DNA of 35,917 nucleotides from Lentzea kentuckyensis (lineage in GTDB: Bacteria; Actinomycetota; Actinomycetes; Mycobacteriales; Pseudonocardiaceae): the NCBI RefSeq assembly GCF_002150765.1, contig NZ_MUYM01000015.1, positions 246,825 through 282,741 of the forward strand, read 5' to 3'. Under the pieces are notes generated by a model that was not told the DNA's origin, ran no database searches, and saw only the letters and a program-made list of their open reading frames with translations. Position numbers and translations under genes: made by a program. Within the stretch, counting starts at the first letter, position 1. Each line of letters begins with the position of its first letter. This document shows, piece by piece, positions 7,743 to 14,104 of the stretch.

Positions 7743-9479
7743 TCACCGCAGCACAGCGACCCTCGTGGCCTGTTCCGCGGCGAACAGGCGCATGAGTCCC
7801 GGCAGCCGGTAGGTGTCGCCGTCACCCCACTCCGCGAGACCGAGGTCGACCAGCCGGTCGAGCGCCGCCTCGGTCTCCAGCACGTCCGCGCCGAGCAGGG
7901 CGGCCACGGTGGCGGCGTCGCACAGCTCGTACCGGCCGAGGACCCGGAACGCCCCGGCGGAGAGGGGATCGGTCACCGAGCCGAACGCGGTGGCGCAGGC
8001 GGCGCGCACCGACTCGCCGCCGAAGCTCAGTTCGTCGAGCCGGCGTTCGCGCGGTGCCAGCCGGTGGGCCAGCCACGACAGCGGCCGTGCCGGGCGGTGC
8101 GTGAGGATGGTGCCGGCGATGTGCAGCGCGAGTGGAATGCCGTGGCAGTACTGGACGATCTGGGCCGCGGCGGCCGGTTCCTGTTCCGCCCGCGGGACCA
8201 GCCGGGTGAGCAGTTCCAGCCCGTCGTCGTCGGACAGCGGGCCGAGCCGGAGGTGTTCGGCGCCGTCCAGCAGCAACGGACCGCGGCTGGTGATCAGCAT
8301 CGCGCACGGGCCGGTCGCGGGCAGCAGGTCGCGCAACGGTGCCGGGTCGGTCGCGCCGTCGAGCACCACCAGCACCGCGCGGTCCGCCAGCCTGGACCGC
8401 AACAGCGCGGTGGCCTCGTCCAGCGCGTGCGGCACGTCGGAAACGCCGAGGTGTCGCAGCAGCCGGTGCGGCACGCGCGTCGCCTGACGGAGGTCGACGT
8501 AGAGCTGGCCGTCGGGGAACACCGGGGCGGCGCGGTAGGCGGCGGCCAGAGCCAGCGCGCTCTTGCCGACGCCGCACGGGCCGTGCACCACGGCCACGGT
8601 GGGGGCGTCGCGCGCCAGCATCGCCTGCAGCCGCGCCACTTCGGGCTCACGGCCGGCGAACGACCGGCAGGGCGCCGGCAGCTCTTTCGGGGCGGGGAAC
8701 ATCGGGGTAGCGCGCACGGTGACGGCGGCGGACAGCCCCGGATCGCGGTCGAGCACCGCCTGGTGCAGTTTGACGAGCTCCGGCGAGGGCTCCAGGCCGA
8801 GCCGGTCGGCGACCACCCCGCGGTAGTCGGTGTAGACGGCGAGGGCTCCGGCCAGGTCGCCCGACCGGTACAACGCGGTCACCAGGTGCGCCCGCGGCCG
8901 TTCCCGCAACGGGTGTTCCGCGACGAACTCGCGCAGCGGCGTGATCAGCTCGCGGTGTTCACCGAGCCCCAGTCGTGCGTCGAAGTGGTCCTCGGTCACC
9001 GCCAGCCGCAGTTCCTCGACCGGCGCGATCGACGCGGCCAGCGCGGCACAGCCGGCCAGGTCCTCGAGGACCGCGCCCCGGCACGCCGACAGCGCCTCGC
9101 CGAGATGCCGCGCCGCGGTCGCGTGATCACCGCGGGCCAGCGCCGCCCTGCCCGCGTCAGCGCGTTCGGTGAACAGGTGCAGGTCCAGCTCACCCGGTCG
9201 CAGCACGAGCTCGTAGCCCGCCTGCCGTCCGGCGATGCGCTGCCCGCCGTCGGGCAGCACCTGCCGCAGCCGGTTGGCGTACGTGCGCAGGTTCGCCACC
9301 GCGGACATCGGTGGCTCGTCGGCCCACAGCGCGCGGACCAGCCTGCGGATCGGCACCGTGCGGCCCGGGTTGAGCAGCAGCGCGGCGAGCAGAAGGCGTT
9401 GTTTGAGCGAGCCGAGCGCGACACTCGTGCCGCAGGCACGCACCTCGATTCTGCCCAGAACCCTGAACTCGACTGACAC
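7743..9479 (-). CDS. SARP-type transcriptional activator with NB-ARC ATPase domain (AfsR-like, no TPR)
   Basis: A 578-residue AfsR/DnrI/RedD-type regulator. Residues 1-95 are the OmpR-like winged helix (VEFRVLGRIEV...SLKQRLLLAALLLNPGR...NLRTYANRLRQVLP). Residues about 98-245 are the bacterial transcriptional activation domain. Residues about 272-500 are an NB-ARC STAND ATPase with Walker A GPCGVGKSA (300-308), Walker B VLVVLDGATD and a GIPLAL motif. The tail is a winged-helix segment, with no TPR repeats. I chose the GTG at 9479 because the family N-terminus begins exactly there; the open frame upstream to 9869 is antisense to the small-peptide gene. It is divergent from the peptide operon across 149 bases carrying repeat elements, so it is probably its cluster-specific activator. 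Confidence 0.9.
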   Translation of the reverse strand: MSVEFRVLGRIEVRACGTSVALGSLKQRLLLAALLLNPGRTVPIRRLVRALWADEPPMSAVANLRTYANRLRQVLPDGGQRIAGRQAGYELVLRPGELDLHLFTERADAGRAALARGDHATAARHLGEALSACRGAVLEDLAGCAALAASIAPVEELRLAVTEDHFDARLGLGEHRELITPLREFVAEHPLRERPRAHLVTALYRSGDLAGALAVYTDYRGVVADRLGLEPSPELVKLHQAVLDRDPGLSAAVTVRATPMFPAPKELPAPCRSFAGREPEVARLQAMLARDAPTVAVVHGPCGVGKSALALAAAYRAAPVFPDGQLYVDLRQATRVPHRLLRHLGVSDVPHALDEATALLRSRLADRAVLVVLDGATDPAPLRDLLPATGPCAMLITSRGPLLLDGAEHLRLGPLSDDDGLELLTRLVPRAEQEPAAAAQIVQYCHGIPLALHIAGTILTHRPARPLSWLAHRLAPRERRLDELSFGGESVRAACATAFGSVTDPLSAGAFRVLGRYELCDAATVAALLGADVLETEAALDRLVDLGLAEWGDGDTYRLPGLMRLFAAEQATRVAVLR

Positions 9480-9504
9480 GCCGCTGATCCTGGCTGTGGC
9501 CGCT

Positions 9505-9580
9505 GACACACCGCCGACACGGCATACACGGCCGCGTGTATCCGCGCTGGTCGTCTCCGTGTACGCGGCGTTCCTACGTT
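9505..9580 (+). promoter_or_regulatory. Putative SARP-controlled divergent promoter region
   Basis: The 149-base gap between the SARP GTG and the peptide ATG holds repeated elements: GACACA (9505), GACACG (9516), then ATACACG-GCCG-CGTGTAT (9524-9541), a 7-base-arm palindrome. CGTGTAT (9535-9541) recurs as CGTGTAC (9558-9564), 23 bases later, and TACGTT (9575-9580) could be the -10 box ten bases further on. SARPs bind direct repeats spaced 11 or 22 bases just upstream of -10. The fit is suggestive, not exact. Confidence 0.4.
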
Positions 9581-9628
9581 GGCGCCATCGACGCCACCCG
9601 GCGTGGAGGAAGTGAGGGAGCGCGACAC

Positions 9629-9835
9629 ATGCGCAAGACGTTGGAGTCGCTGAGCGACAAGCTGCTCGGCATGTTCGTGGCCAAGGTCGACGTGGGCGCG
9701 GCCTGCCCGCCCGACCCGTACTACAAGCACTGCTACTGCCGTGAGCGCAGTGACTTCCGCCGCCGCTGTTCGACCAACGGCGCGTGCCGGGAAATCTGTG
9801 GTCCCTGCGTGGTCTTCCGGACCTGCGGCGCGTGA
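9629..9835 (+). CDS. Cysteine-rich precursor-like peptide (68 aa, eight Cys)
   Basis: A 68-residue peptide. Residues 1-24 form a leader-like segment without arginine-lysine-rich/hydrophobic signal-peptide layout (MRKTLESLSDKLLGMFVAKV, then D-V-G-A). Residues 25-68 hold eight cysteines at 26, 35, 37, 47, 53, 57, 60 and 66, enough for four disulfides, plus a basic, aromatic-rich body and a C-terminal GA. The V-G-A at 22-24 matches the -3/-1 rule of type I signal peptidases. The ATG has AGGGAG eight bases upstream. It is the first gene after the divergent SARP promoter and is followed by a strong hairpin, then genes for a thioredoxin-like protein, ABC exporter, S26 peptidase and MauE. I read it as the precursor of a secreted disulfide-rich peptide, possibly antimicrobial or signalling; activity is unknown. 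Confidence 0.8.
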   Translation: MRKTLESLSDKLLGMFVAKVDVGAACPPDPYYKHCYCRERSDFRRRCSTNGACREICGPCVVFRTCGA

Positions 9836-9840
9836 CCTGA

Positions 9841-9873
9841 TGCCGTGAGCGGCACCCCTTGCCGCTCACGGCA
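9841..9873 (+). terminator. Attenuating hairpin between precursor and export genes
   Basis: TGCCGTGAGCGGCA (9841-9854) and TGCCGCTCACGGCA (9860-9873) form a perfect 14-bp stem with a CCCCT loop, five bases after the precursor stop. The sequence after it is C/T-rich (CTCTCCCGTTCCCCTCT). A partial terminator here would give much more precursor than maturation mRNA, as in many bacteriocin and RiPP operons; mRNA 3'-end protection is an alternative. Confidence 0.75.
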
Positions 9874-9907
9874 CTCTCCCGTTCCCCTCTAGCTTCGGAG
9901 ACTTCCC

Positions 9908-10414
9908 ATGTCAGTGCTGACCGCCGCGGTCGTGGTCGTCGGAATCCTGTGCGTGCTGGACCTGTTGCTGAGCTTCGGCATCATCCGGCGGTTGCGTGAG
10001 CAGAACGAGGCCCTGCGCGACCTGCGGGAGAAGCAGGCGGCGGCCGAACCGGACATCATGGCGCCCGCCGGCTCCGCGATCGAACTGTCCGATGTGGACG
10101 TTGCCGGCGCGCTGGTCGGCTTCTTCTCGCCCGGCTGCGAACCCTGCAAGGAGCGCATGCCCCAGTTCATCGAGTACGCGACCGGCCACCGCGGCAAGGT
10201 GATCGCGATCGCCGCCGGTCCCGCCGAGGAGGTCGCCGACATGGTCGTGCGACTCGGCGAGGTGGCCGAGGTCGTCGTCGAGGAGATGGGCGGCCCGCTG
10301 CACAACGCCTTCGGCACCACCGGTTATCCGGCGGTGTGCCTGGTCTCCGACGACTCGACGGTGGTGGCGAGCGGCTGGGAGATGTCCGCGCTGCCGGTTC
10401 TCGCGTCGAGGTGA
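9908..10414 (+). CDS. Membrane-anchored thioredoxin-like protein (MauD/TlpA type)
   Basis: A 168-residue protein with one N-terminal transmembrane helix (residues about 4-25) followed by a charged linker and a thioredoxin fold facing the outside. The redox motif is Cys77-E-P-Cys80 in VGFFSPGCEPCKERMPQF, and the cis-proline loop is TTGYPAV (Pro141). This layout is that of MauD, which with MauE is needed to form the disulfides of methylamine dehydrogenase small subunit. No methylamine dehydrogenase genes are visible here, so its client is more likely the eight-Cys peptide. GGAG lies seven bases before the ATG. Its stop overlaps the GTG of the ABC gene (GTGA), showing translational coupling. Confidence 0.85.
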   Translation: MSVLTAAVVVVGILCVLDLLLSFGIIRRLREQNEALRDLREKQAAAEPDIMAPAGSAIELSDVDVAGALVGFFSPGCEPCKERMPQFIEYATGHRGKVIAIAAGPAEEVADMVVRLGEVAEVVVEEMGGPLHNAFGTTGYPAVCLVSDDSTVVASGWEMSALPVLASR

Positions 10415-12234
10415 CCGACCTCCGCGCCCGCCGGGTGTTGTCGCTCCTGGTCAGCGCTTTCCGCCTGACTTCGACGGCCGCGCCCGCGGGCACACCTCTG
10501 TACGCCGTGCTCTGCCTGCTCGGCGGTGTGGTGCCGCTGGCGGCGGCGTGGTGCACCAAGGTCCTGCTGGACGGCCTCGCGGCGGGTGGCGGCTGGGCGG
10601 CGCTGGTGCCGTGGGCGGTCGGGCTGGCGGTGACGGGTCTGGTCAGCGGCCTGCTCCCGGTCGCGACGGAGTACCTCAAGCAACGGCTGGACCGCGCCGT
10701 CGCGGTGGTGACGATGGACCGGCTGTACCAGGCGATGGGCCGCCTCACCGGCCTGGCGCGGATGGAGGACCCGCGGTTCCGCGACAAGCTCCAGCTCGCG
10801 CAGCAGACCGGCCGCAGCGGTCCCGGCCAGCTCGTCGACGACGGACTGGGCGCGGTGCAGGCGGCCGTGACGACCGGCGGGTTCCTCGGCACGTTGCTGG
10901 TGCTGAACCCCGGCATGGCGGTGGTCGTGCTGCTCGCCGCCGTGCCCGCGCTGATCGCCCACCTGCGGCTGAGCCGGGCGCGCGCCGAGGTGCTGTGGTC
11001 GATCACCCCCGCCGAGCGCCGGGAGGTGTTCTACGCGGAACTGCTGTCGAGCCTCGACGCGGCGAAGGAGCTGCGGCTTCTGGGTCTCGGCGACCTGTTC
11101 CGGCGTCGCATGCTCGTGGAACTGACCGCCGCACATGCCGTCGTGGCGGGCCAGGACCGTCGTGACGCGCGCGTTCGCGGCCTGCTCGCCGGCCTGACCG
11201 CGCTGGTGTCGGCGCTGGGACTGGTCTGGACGGTGTGGCTCGCCGCCGCGGGTTCGCTGTCGATCGGTGACGTCGCGATGTTCGTCGCCGCCGTCGCCGG
11301 AGTGCAGGGCGCGTCGCAGAGCCTGGTGCACAACCTCGCCTCCGCGCACCACTCGGTGTTGTTGTTCCACCACTACCAGGAGATCGAGTCGCAACCGCCG
11401 GACCTTCCCGATGGCGATCGTCCTGTTCCCGCACTGCGGCAGGGCATCGAGCTGCGCAACGTGTGGTTCCGTTACGCCGACGACCAGCCGTGGGTGCTGT
11501 GCGGGGTGAACCTGACGATCCCGCACGGAAGTTCGCTCGCCCTGGTCGGGCTGAACGGCGCGGGGAAGTCGACGATCGTCAAGCTGCTGTGCCGCTTCTA
11601 CGACCCCTGCCGTGGCGCGATCCTGTGGGACGGCGTGGACCTGCGGTCGTTCGCCGCCGACGATCTGCGCGCCCGCATCGGCGCGGTGTTCCAGGACTAC
11701 ATGCGCTACGACCTCAGCGCCGCCGAGAACATCGGCCTGGGCGACGTGTCCTCAATGGACGATCGCGCGCGGGTCGTCTCCGCCGCGGAACGAGCCGGCG
11801 CGCACGACGTGGTGACGGCGTTGCCCCGCGGCTACGACACGTTGCTGTCGCGCATGTTCTTCGACGAGGCCGACCGCGAGGACCCGGAGACCGGCGTGCT
11901 GCTCTCCGGCGGCCAGTGGCAACGACTCGCGCTGGCGCGGGCGTTCCTGCGCGACCGCAGGGACCTGATGATCCTGGACGAACCGAGTTCCGGGCTGGAC
12001 GCGCAGGCCGAGCACGAGGTGCACAGCAGTCTGCGCCGCCACCGCGAGGGCGCGACGAGCGTGCTGATCTCGCACCGGCTGGGCGCGGTCCGCGACGCGG
12101 GTGTGATCGCGGTGCTCACCGGCGGCCAGGTCTCGGAACTGGGCACGCACGACGAACTGCTGGCTCTCGAAGGCGACTACGCGCGGCTCTTCCGGCTGCA
12201 GGCTTCGGGATACGACGAGGTGGTGGCCAGGTGA
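10411..12234 (+). CDS. ABC exporter, fused membrane and ATPase domains
   Basis: A 607-residue half-transporter of the peptide/lipid exporter type. Residues about 20-340 contain some six membrane helices, and residues about 355-607 form the nucleotide-binding domain. Visible motifs are Walker A GLNGAGKST near 382, Q-loop VFQDY, signature LLSGGQWQRLALARAF near 497, Walker B DLMILDEPSSGLD near 518 and the H-loop LISHRLG near 550. It has no C39 peptidase domain, so leader removal would need another protease, which the next gene supplies. The GTG at 10411 overlaps the TGA of the thioredoxin-like gene; the open frame to 10336 is only the out-of-frame 3' end of that gene. Predicted cargo: the cysteine-rich peptide. 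Confidence 0.92.
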   Translation: MTDLRARRVLSLLVSAFRLTSTAAPAGTPLYAVLCLLGGVVPLAAAWCTKVLLDGLAAGGGWAALVPWAVGLAVTGLVSGLLPVATEYLKQRLDRAVAVVTMDRLYQAMGRLTGLARMEDPRFRDKLQLAQQTGRSGPGQLVDDGLGAVQAAVTTGGFLGTLLVLNPGMAVVVLLAAVPALIAHLRLSRARAEVLWSITPAERREVFYAELLSSLDAAKELRLLGLGDLFRRRMLVELTAAHAVVAGQDRRDARVRGLLAGLTALVSALGLVWTVWLAAAGSLSIGDVAMFVAAVAGVQGASQSLVHNLASAHHSVLLFHHYQEIESQPPDLPDGDRPVPALRQGIELRNVWFRYADDQPWVLCGVNLTIPHGSSLALVGLNGAGKSTIVKLLCRFYDPCRGAILWDGVDLRSFAADDLRARIGAVFQDYMRYDLSAAENIGLGDVSSMDDRARVVSAAERAGAHDVVTALPRGYDTLLSRMFFDEADREDPETGVLLSGGQWQRLALARAFLRDRRDLMILDEPSSGLDAQAEHEVHSSLRRHREGATSVLISHRLGAVRDAGVIAVLTGGQVSELGTHDELLALEGDYARLFRLQASGYDEVVAR

Positions 12235-12287
12235 GTGGTGCGGCGGTTGTCGTTGGCGGGTCGGTGGCTCGGGCGGTAGGGGGATGA
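12231..12287 (+). other. Micro-ORF linking ABC and signal peptidase genes
   Basis: An 18-codon frame begins at a GTG overlapping the ABC stop (GTGA) and ends with a TGA overlapping the ATG of the signal peptidase gene (ATGA). It encodes VSGAAVVVGGSVARAVGG. It may be only a coupling device that carries ribosomes across the 49-base gap. No similarity is recognised. Confidence 0.3.
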
Positions 12288-12790
12288 GTCTTGTGTCAGT
12301 TGTTGTTGCTACCGCAGTTGTAACAGTTGCGGCTGTTGCGACTGCTGTTGGCGGGATTGGGACCTGGATGATCTGGGTGGTGCCGGTCGTGGCCGTGGTC
12401 GCACTGGTGGCCTGGCTGCTCGTGTTGCGCAGCCGGTTGCTCGTGGTGACGGTGCACGGCGTGAGCATGGAACCGACCTACCGCTCCGGCGACCGGCTGC
12501 TGGTGCGGCGGGCCGGGCTGAACCGCGTGCGCGCAGGGCAGGTCGTGGTGGTGCGGGTGGACGGCGCCGCGCCGGACGACCCGACGGGTGGCCGCATGGT
12601 CAAGCGCGCGGTGGCGGTGCCGGGTGATCCCGTGCCACCGCAGATCCCCGTGCCCGGCCCGCGGGTGCCCGTGGACAGCCTGCTGGTGCTCGGCGACAAC
12701 CCCGCGCGCAGCAACGACTCCCGGCGCCTGGGCTATCTCACCGCGGACGCGCTGATCGGCGTGGTGCTCCGCCCGATCGGGCCGAGGTGA
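12284..12790 (+). CDS. S26 family signal peptidase
   Basis: A 168-residue type I signal peptidase-like serine protease. Two hydrophobic segments (about residues 4-24 and 28-49) anchor it in the membrane. The catalytic Ser61 is in HGVSMEPTYRSGDRLLVRR, Lys107 is in GRMVKRAVAVPGD, and the late box VLGDNPARSNDSRRLGYL is the usual S26 region. It is shorter than the housekeeping LepB and nearer the mitochondrial-IMP-like group. ATG 12284 overlaps the micro-ORF stop; GTG 12293 is an alternative with a better-spaced AGGGGG. Within this operon it most plausibly cleaves the peptide leader after V-G-A. It runs directly into the MauE-like gene with a one-base gap. Confidence 0.88.
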   Translation: MSLVSVVVATAVVTVAAVATAVGGIGTWMIWVVPVVAVVALVAWLLVLRSRLLVVTVHGVSMEPTYRSGDRLLVRRAGLNRVRAGQVVVVRVDGAAPDDPTGGRMVKRAVAVPGDPVPPQIPVPGPRVPVDSLLVLGDNPARSNDSRRLGYLTADALIGVVLRPIGPR

Positions 12791-12791
12791 C

Positions 12792-13316
12792 GTGATGCTG
12801 AGCACGAGTGCGGTAGTCCTGTGTGGACTCGTCCTGCTGGTGTCCGCGGTGAGCAAGGTGCGCGGCAGGTCCGACTACGCCGAGTTCGTCGCATCGGTCC
12901 CGGCCTTCGGGATCCCGGCGCGGTGGACGAGCCTGTTCGCGGTGCTGACGGTGGTGGCGGAGTTCGTGATCGCCTTGCTGCTGCTCGCATCCCTGGTCAT
13001 CGGCTCGCCCGTGCCCGGGCTGCTGCTGGCCGCGGGCATGTTCGCTGTGCTGACCGCCGCGGTGTGGCGCGCGGTGGCACGGCAGTCCGGCGCGGTGTGC
13101 CGGTGCTTCGGCCGCGCCCGCACCAAGCTCACGCACCGGCACGTCGTGCGCAACGCCTTCCTGCTGGCCACGGCGGCCGGCGGGCTGGCACTGTCCGTTG
13201 TGGACGCTGTGGCGAGCCCCGCCGCGGTCGTGCTCGCGGCGGGGGTCGGTGTGGTGGGCGCGGTTCTGGTGGTGCGGTTCGACGACCTCGCCGATCTGGT
13301 CGCCGGCCCGGTTTAG
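12792..13316 (+). CDS. MauE/DoxX-family redox membrane protein
   Basis: A 174-residue protein with about four transmembrane helices. It carries the paired cysteines C103-R-C105-F-G in a loop (GAVCRCFGRARTKLTHRHVVRN), the signature of MauE-type proteins, which pass electrons between quinone and extracytoplasmic thioredoxin-like partners. With the MauD-like protein it would form a disulfide-forming or isomerising system for the eight-Cys peptide. The start is GTG 12792, with ATG 12795 right after it; the gene begins one base after the signal peptidase stop, so it is in the same operon. A desaturase/DoxX-only role is the alternative. Confidence 0.83.
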   Translation: MMLSTSAVVLCGLVLLVSAVSKVRGRSDYAEFVASVPAFGIPARWTSLFAVLTVVAEFVIALLLLASLVIGSPVPGLLLAAGMFAVLTAAVWRAVARQSGAVCRCFGRARTKLTHRHVVRNAFLLATAAGGLALSVVDAVASPAAVVLAAGVGVVGAVLVVRFDDLADLVAGPV

Positions 13317-13375
13317 CCGCAGCGACGGGCGGCACCGCCGTAAAAACCTGTTGGTAAAGAGAGTGAGGATTGTGC

Positions 13376-13774
13376 ATGTTCCGCATGAAGCATGTTCTGC
13401 CTGTCGCGGTCGGCGCTGTCGCCTGTGTCGCCCTGGTGCAGACCCCGGCGAACGCCATCGGGTCCTACCAGTTCGCGAACGCGTCGAACAACCGGGGATA
13501 CGGGGCGTTCAACAGCGTTGACAACAACAAGTTCAAGGTCGCGGACACCAGGGCCGACGGCTACAGCATGGTGCTTCGCATCAAGTTCCCCGGCCGCGAT
13601 GAGCTCACGTCGTGCGACGACCGGAACGGCGCGAACAACGGTGAGGAGTTTTGCCGGATCTCCAACATTCCTCACCGGACCGCGTTCAAGTTCAAGGCCT
13701 GTGCGAAGGACTTCAGCGGCGAGCTTCCCGGATGGATCGACTGCTCCGGGTGGATCGACGACGTGACCTCGTAG
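13376..13774 (+). CDS. Small secreted protein with four mature cysteines
   Basis: A 132-residue protein of no recognised family. A clear Sec signal peptide (hydrophobic residues about 7-22, cleavage after ANA at residue 27) leaves a mature protein of about 105 residues with cysteines at 80, 93, 109 and 123. GTGAGGAT lies upstream of the ATG at 13376; an in-frame TTG at 13370 and ATG at 13385 are other options. It follows MauE by 59 bases on the same strand and could use the same disulfide machinery, or be an independent gene. The sequence resembles generic small secreted actinobacterial proteins; no function is assigned. Confidence 0.75.
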   Translation: MFRMKHVLPVAVGAVACVALVQTPANAIGSYQFANASNNRGYGAFNSVDNNKFKVADTRADGYSMVLRIKFPGRDELTSCDDRNGANNGEEFCRISNIPHRTAFKFKACAKDFSGELPGWIDCSGWIDDVTS

Positions 13775-14104
13775 CCGGTGCGCCTTGTTCTGGCCTGACC
13801 ACCGAAGGTCTGGTTGATCGACTCGACGGTCTGGCGCAGCGGCTTGAACAGTCGCGCGCCAGGCCGCCTTGGCGGAATCGTTGCCCGCCGAACCGTGTGG
13901 CCCAGCCGGTGATCACCCTTACGGCGCAGTGCGTATTCCATGCGAGGGAGTTCCCTTACCGCTGATCGTCCGCATGGCTCCCCCGATCGGCCTCCTCCGA
14001 CCTGCCCCACTTCACGCAAATCAAACGTTTGGGGTGGTGTCGAGTCCCAAGCCGGAGTACGACCTAAGGCCAACGGGGGTTCAAGCCTGACCAATGGGGG
14101 AGTC
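13775..14104. other. 330-base gap before the RHS gene
   Basis: This non-coding stretch holds the transposase relic in its first half. The second half is the likely promoter region of the RHS gene. It includes the palindrome CAAACGTTTG near 14020-14035 and the ribosome site GGGGGAG at 14096-14102. No RNA gene or other CDS is evident. Confidence 0.5.
13778..13941 (-). pseudogene. Degenerate transposase 3' fragment
   Basis: Reading the minus strand gives RLFKPLRQTVESINQTFGGQ with flanking basic residues. This looks like the C-terminal helix region of IS5/IS4-like DDE transposases, where such a KPLRQxxESxNxTxxxQ stretch is common. The rest of the transposase is absent and reading frames shift, so it is a relic. 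No intact terminal inverted repeats were seen. The family assignment is from memory of the motif and is tentative. Confidence 0.5.

Noticed and set aside
9480..9869. N-terminal extension of the SARP frame
   Set aside because: The extra 130 residues are the antisense of the eight-Cys peptide gene and lack family similarity. The conserved SARP N-terminus starts at 9479.
9629..13316. A methylamine dehydrogenase operon, suggested by MauD- and MauE-like genes
   Set aside because: No large subunit, no MauA-like small subunit with TTQ tryptophans and no MauG are present. The peptide has no Trp.
13328..13339. Short GGCGG/CCGCC stem after the MauE gene as a terminator
   Set aside because: The loop would be two bases and no T-run follows, so the evidence is too weak.
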